A DNA stretch of 64,000 bases. Origin: Clostridium cavendishii DSM 21758 (lineage in GTDB: Bacteria > Bacillota > Clostridia > Clostridiales > Clostridiaceae). The notes under the pieces were generated by a model, which had not been told where the DNA came from, made no database searches, and was given only the letters and a program-made list of their open reading frames with translations. Positions 42,974 through 53,010 of the stretch are shown here, piece by piece (position 1 is the stretch's first letter; each line of letters starts with the position of its first letter). Position numbers and translations under genes: made by a program. Location of the stretch: the NCBI RefSeq assembly GCF_900141845.1, contig NZ_FQZB01000007.1:186001-250000 (forward strand). Reading direction: 5' to 3'.

Positions 42974-43726
42974 ATGAAGGAAGTATTACAAATAAGGGAT
43001 GTTGCTAAAGAATATGGGATAAAAGGATTTAGAGCAAAAGTGCTAGATAATATAACTTTTACGGTTAAAGAGGGAGATTTTATCTCTATAATGGGGCCAT
43101 CAGGAGCTGGGAAAACTACACTTTTAAATATCATGGCTACACTTGATAAACCTACTAAAGGTAATATCACATTAGATGGTATAGATATAATAAATATAAA
43201 AAATAAAGAATTATCAAAAATAAGAAGAAATAATATAGGTTTTATATTTCAGGACTATAATTTATTAGACAATATGAATTTAATGGATAATATAGCACTA
43301 CCATTAGCATTAGGGAAAAACAAGACTAGAGAGATTGAAAATAGAGTGATTGAAATGGCAGAAATATTTGGTCTTAAGGAACATTTGAAAAAATATCCTT
43401 ACGAATTGTCAGGAGGCCAAAAACAAAGGGGGGCAGCCGCCAGAGCATTAATTACAAATCCAAAGATAATATTTGCAGATGAGCCTACAGGTGCATTAGA
43501 TTCAAGAGCGTCTTCAGATTTATTAGAGTGTTTAAACAGAGTAAATACTGAAAAAAAAGCAACGATAATAATGGTTACCCATGACCCTTTAACAGCAAGC
43601 TATACAAATGAAGTTTATATGCTTAATGATGGAAATATAAAATGCAAACTTAATAAAGGAGATAGCAGGAAGGATTTTTATGGAAGGATAATAGATATGT
43701 TAGCTTCCATAGGAGGTGCATCTTAA
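42974..43726 (+). CDS. bceA: ABC transporter ATP-binding protein, BceA type
   Basis: A 250-residue ATPase. Walker A GPSGAGKTT, Q-loop FIFQDYNLLDNM, signature LSGGQKQRGAAARAL, Walker B IIFADEPTGALDSRAS and VTHDP. The ALDSRAS and the extended C-terminus (RKDFYGRIIDMLASIGG) are typical of BceA/YtsC. It overlaps the permease by 1 base (TAATG). GGAGGTATTTT ribosome site. With the permease it removes peptide antibiotics such as bacitracin from their lipid targets. Confidence 0.95.
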   Translation: MKEVLQIRDVAKEYGIKGFRAKVLDNITFTVKEGDFISIMGPSGAGKTTLLNIMATLDKPTKGNITLDGIDIINIKNKELSKIRRNNIGFIFQDYNLLDNMNLMDNIALPLALGKNKTREIENRVIEMAEIFGLKEHLKKYPYELSGGQKQRGAAARALITNPKIIFADEPTGALDSRASSDLLECLNRVNTEKKATIIMVTHDPLTASYTNEVYMLNDGNIKCKLNKGDSRKDFYGRIIDMLASIGGAS

Positions 43727-45615
43727 TGAGCATATTTAATATAGCTTATAATAATTTCAAAAATAACATAAAAGTATATACAATGTTTTTTATATCAATG
43801 GTATTTTCAGTAGTTATATTAAGTAATTTTTTAGTATTAATGCATGGAGATACAATAAAGTATATAGATAAAATAAATAGTGAGCATTGTAGCGATTTTT
43901 TGAAGGTAATTACTTTTATTTTATTAGTTTTCATGTTTTTCTTCATATGGTATTCATCAAATATATTTTTAAAGAAGAGAAAGAAAGAGATTGGTATATA
44001 TGCCTTTATGGGATTAGATTCTTATGTGATAGGAAAGATATATTTTCTTGAGACAACTTTTATAGGATTAACTTCTTGTCTATTAGGTACAACGCTTGGA
44101 ATTGTGCTTTCTAAATTTTTTCAAGTAATTGTTTTAAAGGTTGCAGGGTATAACTTGGATGTTTCTTTTGATGTAACTCCAAGGGCTATAATAGATACTA
44201 TATGGATTTTTATGACCATATTTTTAATAATAACAATAAAAGGTTTTATAAATATTGTTAGAAGTAGAATAATTGACCTTTTAAATGCTAATAAGAAACA
44301 AGAAAAAATGCCTAAGGTAGGACTTTTTATATATCTCTTATCAGTTATATCAATAGCGTTTATTGGATATGGATACTATTTATCAACTAAAGGTATGTTA
44401 TATATTGTAATTGTTACAGTTTTAATAGTAATAGGAACTTATGGATTATTTGCAGCTGTGATACCTATAATATTTAATTTTTTAATTACCAAAAAAACTA
44501 TATTATATAAGGGTGAAAATATAATAACAATAAATAATTTAGCTTATAGGTTCCAAAAAAACTATACAACATACGCAACTATAGCAATTATAATAGCAGC
44601 TACAACGACTGTTTTAGGAACAGCAGTTTCTATGAAGAGTACTTATGATCATTTAAGAGGCAATATGACCTTATATACCTTATCTTTTCCTTCTTTTGAA
44701 AAAATAGATAAGGATAATATATTAAAAATAGTTTCTAAAAACAATGAAGTAAAAGACACTGTTTATAGTGAAGCGTTATTTATTAATGAAAAGATTAAAA
44801 CTGACACTAATTTTAAAATAGATGATATCTTAGTAATAAAATATGATGAACTTATTAGGATACTTAAAATTAATGGAGAAGATGAAGTTGTTAAAAATTT
44901 AAGTGGAAATATTGTTAAGGAAAAGGGATGTATTTATATACAAAAACCTGGAACTATAATAAGTTTAATAAATTTTTTGCCTCAAATATATATAAGCGAT
45001 AATAAATACAGTATTAATGGAAAAGTAAATTGTAAGGTTTTTGGAACAGCGTTGGATAACAGTTTGATTGCTGTTAATAATGAAGAATATGAGAAACTAA
45101 GAAAAACAGCACAAACAATTAATTTTTATGGAGTTAGGTTAAAAGATTCAACAAACTTACAAAAGGTGGTAAAGGAACTGCAAACAGTAGTTAATAATAA
45201 GACAACAGGTATATATTATGGAGAAAAAGATTTGGGAAATATAGAGTGGCTCAAATTTATTTATGCTATAGGTTCTTTTTTATTTTTAGTTTTTATATTG
45301 GTTACAGCAAGTATAATATATATGAAAGTATATAGTGATGCAACAGAAGACAGGGGGAAATATAAAATACTGCTAAGTATAGGTGTATCAGAAAAAGACA
45401 TTACGAAATCTATTATAAAAGAAGTTGTAGTATTTTATATTATTCCATTAGTAGTAGGCGCTGTTCATAGTTATTTTGCTATTAAGATGGAAGGAGACTT
45501 TCTAAATCAAAATTTGAGTAATATATATTTAATAAGTATAGGAATATGTACAATGGTATTTGGACTTTGCTGTATAATATCTACTAATATATTCAAAAAA
45601 ATAGTTACTTCATAA
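43726..45615 (+). CDS. bceB: FtsX-type permease, BceB type
   Basis: A 629-residue permease with ten predicted helices in the 1-3-4-2-type Bce arrangement. The first four are near 20-40, 60-80, 105-140 and 150-175; then helices at 200-250 and 285-305. A 200-residue extracellular domain (about 305-520) is the antibiotic-sensing loop, and three helices close the protein. Coupling loop FLKKRKKEIGIYAFMGLD is characteristic. The signal from this loop passes to BceS. The presence of regulator, kinase, ATPase and permease in order makes the module complete. Confidence 0.93.
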   Translation: MSIFNIAYNNFKNNIKVYTMFFISMVFSVVILSNFLVLMHGDTIKYIDKINSEHCSDFLKVITFILLVFMFFFIWYSSNIFLKKRKKEIGIYAFMGLDSYVIGKIYFLETTFIGLTSCLLGTTLGIVLSKFFQVIVLKVAGYNLDVSFDVTPRAIIDTIWIFMTIFLIITIKGFINIVRSRIIDLLNANKKQEKMPKVGLFIYLLSVISIAFIGYGYYLSTKGMLYIVIVTVLIVIGTYGLFAAVIPIIFNFLITKKTILYKGENIITINNLAYRFQKNYTTYATIAIIIAATTTVLGTAVSMKSTYDHLRGNMTLYTLSFPSFEKIDKDNILKIVSKNNEVKDTVYSEALFINEKIKTDTNFKIDDILVIKYDELIRILKINGEDEVVKNLSGNIVKEKGCIYIQKPGTIISLINFLPQIYISDNKYSINGKVNCKVFGTALDNSLIAVNNEEYEKLRKTAQTINFYGVRLKDSTNLQKVVKELQTVVNNKTTGIYYGEKDLGNIEWLKFIYAIGSFLFLVFILVTASIIYMKVYSDATEDRGKYKILLSIGVSEKDITKSIIKEVVVFYIIPLVVGAVHSYFAIKMEGDFLNQNLSNIYLISIGICTMVFGLCCIISTNIFKKIVTS

Positions 45616-45729
45616 AGTTGAATTAATTCCGAATTTCTTATAATAAATTGGAGAAAGATTAAAAAAATTATATAATAAGAAAAAAATAAAAATGTTATAA
45701 GTAAGAATAATAGAAAATATATATAATAA

Positions 45730-45764
45730 AAAAGACTGCTTTTAAATTTTAAGCAGTCTTTTAA
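45730..45764 (+). terminator. Terminator of the Bce module
   Basis: AAAAGACTGCTT (45730-45741) with AAGCAGTCTTTT (45751-45762); perfect stem, A- and T-flanks. Confidence 0.85.
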
Positions 45765-46025
45765 ATTCATAAATATTATTTTATCTAAAAGTAGTGTTAA
45801 GTGCTTTTAATAAATTTCTTACACTATATTTTTAATATTTTTTGATATAAATAGTTTTTTTGTTTGTAAATATAATAAAATTTTGGAATATAATTATATT
45901 TTTGATTTATGTTTAAAGTAAGGTTTATAAGTAATTAGAATTGACATTAGATAGTTAGAATTTTTATATAAAAAATCTAATTATAAGACAACTAAAGACA
46001 CTGAAAAAAAAATTAATTTAAAAAA

Positions 46026-46039
46026 TTGAAAACGTTATA
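46026..46039 (+). promoter_or_regulatory. Catabolite-responsive element (cre)-like site
   Basis: TGAAAACGTTATAA matches the CcpA site TGWAANCGNTNWCA at 13 of 14 positions. It lies about 210 bases before the chitinase start, which is far for simple repression, but the promoter was not located. The rest of the 45765-46247 spacer is AT-rich; GCGCT at 46149-46153 is a second small G/C island. Confidence 0.45.
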
Positions 46040-46247
46040 AAAAATGAGGGAAAAGTATTGTAAAATAAATCTTTATATACTATTATATGGATATATGATG
46101 ATAAATGCATAATTAAACATTGTTATGTAAAAAAATGACATTAAAAAGCGCTAAAAAAAGATTATTGAATTGTATTTAGTAGTTAAAGGCCTAAACTTCT
46201 AAATACAAATAATAATAAATTTCATGAAAAATAAGGGGGAAAGAAAA

Positions 46248-47807
46248 TTGATCAAGCGCAAAAATTCTTTAAAAGGAAACTGTGCAAAAGTTTTAGCAGG
46301 TGTATTGGGAGTAATGATGATAATACCAATTAATTGCACCGCAAAAGCAGAAACAAAAGGCGAAGTAGATACAAATAGCAAAAGAATAGTGACATATTTT
46401 CCAGAATGGGGAATATATCCAGGTCATAATGGCTATGAAGTTTCAGACATACCTTGGGATAAAGTAACTCACGTTAATTATGCATTTGCAACAATAAAAG
46501 ATGGTAAAGTTGCAATATTTGATAATTTTGCAGCAACAGAAAAGAGCTTTGGAGAAAAATGGGATTCACCATATAAGGGAAACTACGGACAAATTAAAAA
46601 GTTTAAACAACAACATCCTAATACTAAAGTACTAATATCAGTAGGAGGTTGGTCTCAGTCAGGTGGATTCCATGATGCAGCTGCAACTGAACAGAGCAGA
46701 AAAGTATTTGCAGATAGTGCAGTTGAATTTATAAGAACATGGGGATTTGATGGAGTAGATATAGATTGGGAATATCCAACATTCAAGAGAGATGGAGATA
46801 AAGTAGACAATCCTAATGATCAAGGAACTCCAAAAGCTGATGAAAGTGAAAAGCAAACATTTACTTTACTTTTGAAGAGTTTAAGAGAATCTTTAGATAG
46901 TGCATCAAAAACTGATAATAAAAAATATCAATTAACTGCAGCTGTAGGTTGTGGACAAGATAAGATTGAAAAAACAGAACCCGATAAATATGCTCAGTAT
47001 CTAGATTTCATAAATGTAATGACTTATGATATGAGAGGAGCATGGGAGAACAAAACAGGGCATCAATCACCTTTATATAAAAATCCATATGATCCGTCAA
47101 GTCCTTTAATAAAGGAAAATTATAATGTAGATGCAGCAATGAAGAAATTTGAGTCTTATGGAATATCAAAAAATAAATTAATAGTTGGATCACCATATTA
47201 CTCAAGAGGATGGACAGGTGTTAAAAATGATGGTCCTATAAAAGATCTACCAGGACTTTTTGCAACTGCTACTGGTGGTGCAAAAGGAATATGGGATGGA
47301 GGTAGAGCAGCAGGAAATCATCCGTTCTATTATCTTAAATCAACTTTAGAGAATGATCCAAGCTTTAAAAAATATAGAGATCCATATTCAAAGGTTCCAT
47401 ATTTGTATAGTGAATCTAAGGGTGAAATGTATACCTATGAAGATGAAATAAGTTTATGGGAAAAAGTTAGTTATGTTAAACAAAATAATTATGGTGGAAT
47501 AATAGCTTGGGAATTATCAGGTGATTATCCATCAAAGGGAAGTACCTTAACAGATGTTATATATAATGGCTTTAAGAATAATTTACCACCAGTTGTAGAT
47601 CCAGGAAAGCCAACGGATCCAACTAGCCCAACAGATCCAACTAACCCAACAGATCCAGTAAAACCAGATGCAAATGCATGGGTTGTTGGTAAGGATTACA
47701 AAGCTGGAGATGTAGTTTCATATAAAGGAAAGAATTATACATGTCTTGTATCTCATACATCATTAGAGGGATGGGATCCTGTAAGTGTAGCTTCTTTATG
47801 GAAATAG
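46248..47807 (+). CDS. Secreted chitinase, GH18 with C-terminal chitin-binding domain
   Basis: A 519-residue secreted endochitinase. I choose TTG 46248, since GGGGGA lies before it; ATG 46224 has no ribosome site and would contain that one. Signal peptide (NCAKVLAGVLGVMMIIP, cut near AKA), GH18 barrel with VNYAFATIKDG, VLISVGGWSQSGGF, catalytic DGVDIDWEYP (acid Glu175) and NVMTYDMRG, YWDxxxxVPY-like region DPYSKVPYLY, GIIAWELSGDY. A Thr/Pro/Asp linker (PTDPTSPTDPT) leads to a CBM5/12 domain (WVVGKDYKAGDVVSYKGKNY). It degrades chitin outside the cell and faces a second chitinase across a shared terminator. Confidence 0.95.
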   Translation: MIKRKNSLKGNCAKVLAGVLGVMMIIPINCTAKAETKGEVDTNSKRIVTYFPEWGIYPGHNGYEVSDIPWDKVTHVNYAFATIKDGKVAIFDNFAATEKSFGEKWDSPYKGNYGQIKKFKQQHPNTKVLISVGGWSQSGGFHDAAATEQSRKVFADSAVEFIRTWGFDGVDIDWEYPTFKRDGDKVDNPNDQGTPKADESEKQTFTLLLKSLRESLDSASKTDNKKYQLTAAVGCGQDKIEKTEPDKYAQYLDFINVMTYDMRGAWENKTGHQSPLYKNPYDPSSPLIKENYNVDAAMKKFESYGISKNKLIVGSPYYSRGWTGVKNDGPIKDLPGLFATATGGAKGIWDGGRAAGNHPFYYLKSTLENDPSFKKYRDPYSKVPYLYSESKGEMYTYEDEISLWEKVSYVKQNNYGGIIAWELSGDYPSKGSTLTDVIYNGFKNNLPPVVDPGKPTDPTSPTDPTNPTDPVKPDANAWVVGKDYKAGDVVSYKGKNYTCLVSHTSLEGWDPVSVASLWK

Positions 47808-47820
47808 TATAAATTAATTT

Positions 47821-47857
47821 TCGCCTCTATCCTTTTTTAAGATAGAGGCGATTTTGA
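47821..47857. terminator. Shared terminator between the two chitinases
   Basis: TCGCCTCTATC (47821-47831) with GATAGAGGCGA (47841-47851), GC-rich stem, T-runs on both sides. It serves the convergent genes. Confidence 0.9.
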
Positions 47858-47872
47858 TTTGATTTATTAAAT

Positions 47873-50584
47873 TTAATAAGTTACTGGTAACCCGTTAATA
47901 GTGATATTTGCAGGTTTTATATTGCCAACATTTCCAGCACATGATCCACCAAAAGTATAGGATCCTCCTGGAGCTAATGAATTAGCCCATGAAGGTGGAG
48001 TAACTTGATATTTATTTCCACCTAAACTTTTAAAGTTACAATCCCAAAGTTGAGTTATCTTTTTATCAAATGTAAAAATTAAAACCCAATTATCTATAGG
48101 GGTTAAAGAATTATTTTTTATTGTAAAAGATATATTGGCACCAGAACCCCAATCGGAAGTTACCTTGAAATCTAATTTATTGTTAGAATCTATAGGTGTT
48201 TTATTAACTACAACTGATATTGAATTGGATGATGTAGAACCAGCAGAATTTATTAAATCGGCTTTATAGGTATAGGTTCCATTATCCTTATTGGCTAAAT
48301 CTAGTGAAATTTTAGAAGCGGTATCTATTAAAAGTTTATCAGATTTAATTACAGAATTATTCTCATAAATTTTATATTCAGTTCCTTTATGATTAGCAGG
48401 TAGGTCAAGTGTTACAGTATATTGTCCATTATTAGAACTTGATGTATTACTAGATAGTTTTGGGGCTAATGGTTTAGGTAGCGGAGAATTTGATACTGAA
48501 ACATCAATAGAGTTTGACACAGATGTACCAAAATTATTTATTAATTCAGCTTTGTAAGAGTATTTTCCGGGTGTCTTGTTAGTCGCTGCATAGGATATTT
48601 TAGTAGAATTATTAGATGTTAATTTATCAGTTTTAACTACAGAATTATTTTCATAAATTTTATATTCAGTTCCTTTGTGGTTGTCAGGTAAATTAAGAGT
48701 AACAGTGTAATTACCATCTGTTGATGAAGTTGTAGATGCTGTTATAGAGGGAGTGACAGGTTTTTTATCATCTATAATTACCGAACTTCCAACTTCATAT
48801 TCTGACGCATAACCATTTAATACCATATTTTGAGGAGTACCAGAAGTTTTTAATATCATTTCACCATCTAATAAGACTGTCTTTCCAGTTGGTAAGGCAC
48901 CTTGCCAACCAGGAGTTACTGTAAAATGAATAAGGTCACCTCTAACTTCAGTCTTATAGTCATATCCCCAAGCACTCTTTAATAATACAGAATTTGGTAT
49001 GTCGAATTCAAGTTTCCAATCTGCAGGGATAGCTTTTCCAGTGTCGTTTTGAATATACAATTTAAATTCGTTAAAAGGATGATCAAATTTATCTTCTATT
49101 CCTACATTAAATTTAGCTGTAGGTAAAGTATTAGTTTTAGGATTCACAACAAGTTGTCCAGCTTTATCAAAACTGTTTTTAGCTATAGATGTTAAGGTAT
49201 CACCAACTGTAAAGTCACCATTACTATCAGTTGAGTAATCACCATCAATTTCCCAAATCATTACTCCACCTAAGTTTTTATTAATAACATAGTTAACTTT
49301 TTCTTGCATAGATTGCTCATCTTCAAAACTTAGCCATACCTTTTTATTTTCATTCCAAACATATGGAACTTTAGAAACATCATCCCAATATCTTACATAG
49401 CCAAGACTTTTATCTTTTAAAAGATTTTTTACATGCCATAATGGATTAGATCCACCAGGTTCTTCAGCATTATCTATATAGTCAGCCCAAATATTATCAA
49501 TTCCTACAGCTCCATCGCCGAGTTCATGACCAGGAGTTTTATTTATCCAAGCTTCTCCATAAAGTCCACCAGGATAACTTGAAGGTTTAACGTTTTTCCA
49601 TCCTCTAGTATAATAAGGGATTCCTATATTAATCTTATCAGGGGAAATTGCACCTTCATAATATTTAACTGCCCAATCTGTATTTAAATAAGGATAGCCT
49701 ATTTGGGAAGTTTCAGGATCTCTAGAATCAGCATAAAGTGCAGCGTTATGTCCTACATAACCATTCCAAGACCCGTGTAAATCATAGGTCATTAGATTGA
49801 CGAAATCAAGATATTGTAAGTATTCTCCTTTTCCCATACCACCAAGAATCCAAGCTGAAGCAGTCACAGCAGCAGAAAGAGTATACTTTTTGTTATCCTT
49901 TACAGAAGCTTCATCAAGTTTAGTCCTTAAAGTTTTCATTAATTCTACATAATCACCGTAAAGTTGTTTTTTTAAAGGTTCAGAGATTTTAAAGTCTTTT
50001 GGGTTACCAGCTTCAGAAACTGAGGTAGGATATTCATAGTCTATATCTAGTCCATCAAAGTTGTAGGTCTTCAAAAAGTCAACGCAACTATTAGCAAAGG
50101 TATCACGACCTTCTTGAGTGGTAGCCATTTTATAGAAACCAGTGGTATCAGTCCAGCCACCAACAGAAATAATAGTTTTTACATTAGGATAGTTTTTTTT
50201 GTAAGAATTTAGTACATTGAAATGTCCTTTGTAAGGGAAAGCATCAGTTTGGCCTGGGAAAACCTTTTCAATAGCGGCCTCTTTATCACCAAAATCAATC
50301 TTATTGGTACTTTGATTAACGTTAGCAAAGGCATAATTGATGTGAGTTAGTTTGCTCCAAGGCATTTTATCAACTGTATAATTTTTGTGTGAGTCTTGTT
50401 TAAAGGCCCATTCAGGAAAATAAGCAATTACATTTCTGTCTACTTTTTTTGATTCTTGTGTACTTAATGAATCTTTAGTTTGGGAAGTGTTTTGTGCAGC
50501 AAAGGCATTTGTAGAGAAGCATGGAAGAAGTGATACCGAAAAAGCCACCGCACTGATAACGGAAATAAACTTTTTACTTTTCAT
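47873..50584 (-). CDS. Large secreted chitinase, GH18 with four accessory domains
   Basis: A 903-residue modular chitinase. Signal peptide (KKFISVISAVAFSVSLLPC, cut near FAA). GH18 catalytic domain about 48-475 with VSVGGWTDTTGF-like pocket, FDGLDIDYEYP (acid Glu184), NLMTYDLHGSW and GGVMIWEIDGDY. Residues about 490-605 are a CBM2-like domain (FNVGIEDKFDHPFNEFKLYI). Two 95-residue FnIII-like repeats follow, sharing HKGTEYKIYENNSV. The C-terminal 95 residues are a carbohydrate-binding module (LDFKVTSDWGSGANISFTIK). It is the larger of two enzymes for crystalline chitin. It is strongly different from its neighbour in the catalytic domain, so not a tandem duplicate. Confidence 0.95.
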   Translation of the reverse strand: MKSKKFISVISAVAFSVSLLPCFSTNAFAAQNTSQTKDSLSTQESKKVDRNVIAYFPEWAFKQDSHKNYTVDKMPWSKLTHINYAFANVNQSTNKIDFGDKEAAIEKVFPGQTDAFPYKGHFNVLNSYKKNYPNVKTIISVGGWTDTTGFYKMATTQEGRDTFANSCVDFLKTYNFDGLDIDYEYPTSVSEAGNPKDFKISEPLKKQLYGDYVELMKTLRTKLDEASVKDNKKYTLSAAVTASAWILGGMGKGEYLQYLDFVNLMTYDLHGSWNGYVGHNAALYADSRDPETSQIGYPYLNTDWAVKYYEGAISPDKINIGIPYYTRGWKNVKPSSYPGGLYGEAWINKTPGHELGDGAVGIDNIWADYIDNAEEPGGSNPLWHVKNLLKDKSLGYVRYWDDVSKVPYVWNENKKVWLSFEDEQSMQEKVNYVINKNLGGVMIWEIDGDYSTDSNGDFTVGDTLTSIAKNSFDKAGQLVVNPKTNTLPTAKFNVGIEDKFDHPFNEFKLYIQNDTGKAIPADWKLEFDIPNSVLLKSAWGYDYKTEVRGDLIHFTVTPGWQGALPTGKTVLLDGEMILKTSGTPQNMVLNGYASEYEVGSSVIIDDKKPVTPSITASTTSSTDGNYTVTLNLPDNHKGTEYKIYENNSVVKTDKLTSNNSTKISYAATNKTPGKYSYKAELINNFGTSVSNSIDVSVSNSPLPKPLAPKLSSNTSSSNNGQYTVTLDLPANHKGTEYKIYENNSVIKSDKLLIDTASKISLDLANKDNGTYTYKADLINSAGSTSSNSISVVVNKTPIDSNNKLDFKVTSDWGSGANISFTIKNNSLTPIDNWVLIFTFDKKITQLWDCNFKSLGGNKYQVTPPSWANSLAPGGSYTFGGSCAGNVGNIKPANITINGLPVTY

Positions 50585-50748
50585 ATTATACCTCCATATA
50601 ATATAATTAAATTTATTGTAGTGTACAAAATAATTGTATTACAAAAATATGTAAAATATAAGTACTTATTGATATATTTAAGAATATTTTTATTGACAAT
50701 ATTTGATAAAATTTTTAAAATCAAAACTCGGAATAATATATAAAATTA

Positions 50749-50783
50749 AACTGCTCCCTTTCTAATTGACAGGAAGCAGTTCA
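50749..50783 (-). terminator. Terminator of the XylF-like gene
   Basis: AACTGCT with AGCAGTT (50749-50755 and 50775-50781) plus inner CCT/AGG. On the minus strand it is followed by TTTAATTTT. The 50585-50748 spacer holds the chitinase promoter region. Confidence 0.75.
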
Positions 50784-50812
50784 AATTATACCTATGTTAA
50801 ATTTGAATATAA

Positions 50813-51862
50813 TTAAGACCTGTAAATTTCATCAACTTTTATATAGCCAGTATTCACAAGGGTATCTGTTATATTGGATCTAGTTACAAGTACAGGAGAA
50901 ATAAATATTGTAGGAACGTTTATTTTACCATTATTTATACTTGCATTAGTAGCAATAAATTCTCCATTCATTAATTTTATAGAAGAATCTATTGCCGCTT
51001 TACCAAGTTCTCTAACATCCTTAAGAACTGTCATTGATTGAGTGCCATCTACTATTCTTTTGATTGCAGGTAATTGTGCATCTTGACCTGTTACAGCAAC
51101 CTTACCAGCCAAGCCATGTTCTTCTAATGCTTTAATTACACCACTAGCTGTATTATCATTTGGAGCTAATATGGCATCAACTTTATTATTAGAATTTAAT
51201 ATATTATTTACTATATCATAAGCATTTTGGGGGTCCCAATTAATTATTTCTTGATCTGCAATTATTTTTATGGAGCCTATATCTACTAAAGGGCGAATAT
51301 ATTTCATTGCACCATCCTTATATAGTTTAGAATTATTATCATTAGGGTCGCCAGATAGAATAATATAATTACCTTTTGGAACATTATCAATGAGAAATTT
51401 GCCTTGAAGTTCTCCAACTTTTGTATTATCAAAGGATACATATAAATCTAAATCACTATTAAGTACAAGTCTATCATAAGCGATTACCTTAACACCTGCT
51501 TTTTTAGCTTTTTCAACAATTTCATATGCAGTCGATGCATTTAAGGGAGCTAAAAGTAATACATCTATACCTTGAGAGATTAAATTATCTACTTGTTTAG
51601 CTTGTAATTCTGGATCAGAGTTGGCATCTTCTATTTTCAAAGTAATATCCTTTGTACTAACATATTTTTCTAAAAATTGTTTGTCTGAAATCCATCTTGG
51701 TACTATTTGATTAGGTAAAGAAAGTCCTATTACTATTTGTTTTCTATTTTTGTCTATAGAATTATAGGTATATTCATATAGATTATTAATTTTGATTCCT
51801 AAAACATCTTCTTTAATATAGCAAATTTGAACTATAAAAAAATCGGGTAGTGATTTATACAT
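50813..51862 (-). CDS. XylF-like sugar-binding protein without signal peptide
   Basis: A 349-residue protein of the Peripla_BP_4 fold. Residues 40-345 align by eye with D-xylose-binding XylF: IVIGLSLPNQIVPRW, NLISQGIDVLLLAPLNAS, KVIAYDRLVLNSDLDLYVSFDN, YIILSGDPNDNNS, VDAILAPNDNTASGVIKAL and VTGQDAQLPAIKRI. The first 38 residues (SLPDFFIVQICYIKEDVLGI) are not a normal signal peptide or lipobox. No ABC permease, ATPase or two-component gene is near. It may be a cytoplasmic or membrane-tethered sensor such as XylFII-type proteins, or the export signal was lost or replaced. AGGAAATTTAAT precedes the ATG. Confidence 0.8.
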   Translation of the reverse strand: MYKSLPDFFIVQICYIKEDVLGIKINNLYEYTYNSIDKNRKQIVIGLSLPNQIVPRWISDKQFLEKYVSTKDITLKIEDANSDPELQAKQVDNLISQGIDVLLLAPLNASTAYEIVEKAKKAGVKVIAYDRLVLNSDLDLYVSFDNTKVGELQGKFLIDNVPKGNYIILSGDPNDNNSKLYKDGAMKYIRPLVDIGSIKIIADQEIINWDPQNAYDIVNNILNSNNKVDAILAPNDNTASGVIKALEEHGLAGKVAVTGQDAQLPAIKRIVDGTQSMTVLKDVRELGKAAIDSSIKLMNGEFIATNASINNGKINVPTIFISPVLVTRSNITDTLVNTGYIKVDEIYRS

Positions 51863-52136
51863 ATTAAATTTCCTATTTAATTATTAATACTATAATAAGC
51901 ATATTCAAATATTAGTTGGTATAGTTCAGATTTATTTAAAAATAAAAAATAATTAATTTTAAGGGTTAATTATAGAAAATATTTTTATGATTTTTAATAA
52001 ATTGATATAATTAAGATTATAATAAATAAGTAAAATAAGTTTTTGCAAATAGGAATGCTTTTGAGGAGTAGTTTTAATTAATTTTGAAAGTCAAGATCTA
52101 ATATTTGGCTTTTCACTTAAGGAGGATTTTTAATTT

Positions 52137-52859
52137 ATGAAATTTTACGATGAGCTTTCTAAGTATTATAAATATATATTTCCAATGTCAGAAGTTACAT
52201 TAAATTTTTTAAAGGACAATATAGACAAGAATAAAAAAGTTTTGGATATTGCTTGTGGAAGTGGCGAATATACTATAGGTTTAAGCAAGTATGGATATAA
52301 TGTTAAAGGGATAGATTTAGATGATTTAATGATTGAAAAAGCTAAAGAAAAAGCTATAGAAGAAGGGGTTAATGTAGAATTTAAAGTAGGAAATATACTT
52401 AAGCTTGATGAGGTGTTTAATGAAAGCTTTGGAGGGATGTTTTGTATAGGAAACTCTTTAGTTCATTTAGATAATATAGAGGAGATAGAAAAGGCTTTAC
52501 AATTGATGAAGGATAAGCTTGAGGATAAGGGTATATTGATTATTCAAATTATAAATTATGCTAGGATTTTAAAGTTTGATTTAAAGAGTTTACAAACTAT
52601 AAAAAATGAAGAAATAGGTATAGAGTTTATCCGTAATTATAAGAAAAAAGATGATAAAATAATATTTAATACTATACTTAAGATTAATGATGAAGAGAGT
52701 TTAGAAAATGATGTAGAGTTATTACCAATTACACATATAGAGTTAAGACCTAGTTTAGAAAAAGTAGGGTTTAAGAATATACAATTTTTTGGAGGATTTA
52801 ATAAGGGGAAGTTTGAAGAAGATGAATCTATTCAATTAATTATTAAATGTGAGAAGTAA
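52137..52859 (+). CDS. Class I SAM-dependent methyltransferase
   Basis: A 240-residue soluble enzyme. It begins FYDELSKYYKYIFPMSEVTL, typical of a Firmicute methyltransferase group. Motif I is VLDIACGSGEYTIGLSKYG (near 38), then VKGIDLDDLMI, GGMFCIGNSLVHLDNI (motif IV region) and ILIIQIINYARILK. A THIELRPSLEKVGFKNIQFFGG end is characteristic. Substrate unknown. AAGGAGGATT precedes the start by 9 bases. Confidence 0.85.
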   Translation: MKFYDELSKYYKYIFPMSEVTLNFLKDNIDKNKKVLDIACGSGEYTIGLSKYGYNVKGIDLDDLMIEKAKEKAIEEGVNVEFKVGNILKLDEVFNESFGGMFCIGNSLVHLDNIEEIEKALQLMKDKLEDKGILIIQIINYARILKFDLKSLQTIKNEEIGIEFIRNYKKKDDKIIFNTILKINDEESLENDVELLPITHIELRPSLEKVGFKNIQFFGGFNKGKFEEDESIQLIIKCEK

Positions 52860-52871
52860 TAAAATTAATAA

Positions 52872-52900
52872 TTGATGATTTGAGGATATATTTGGATAAT
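52872..52900 (+). promoter_or_regulatory. Sigma-A promoter of the trp operon
   Basis: TTGATG (52872-52877), 17-base spacer, GATAAT (52895-52900). It lies about 110 bases ahead of the T-box Stem I and gives a leader near 640 bases long. Confidence 0.65.
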
Positions 52901-53010
52901 TATCGAGCAATAAGAATATAGTTTTAATAAATAGATAAATTTAAGGGAAAACAAATGTGGAAGAATATGGTCAGTAGTAATATAATTAAATAAATAAAAA
53001 ATAAACTTTT

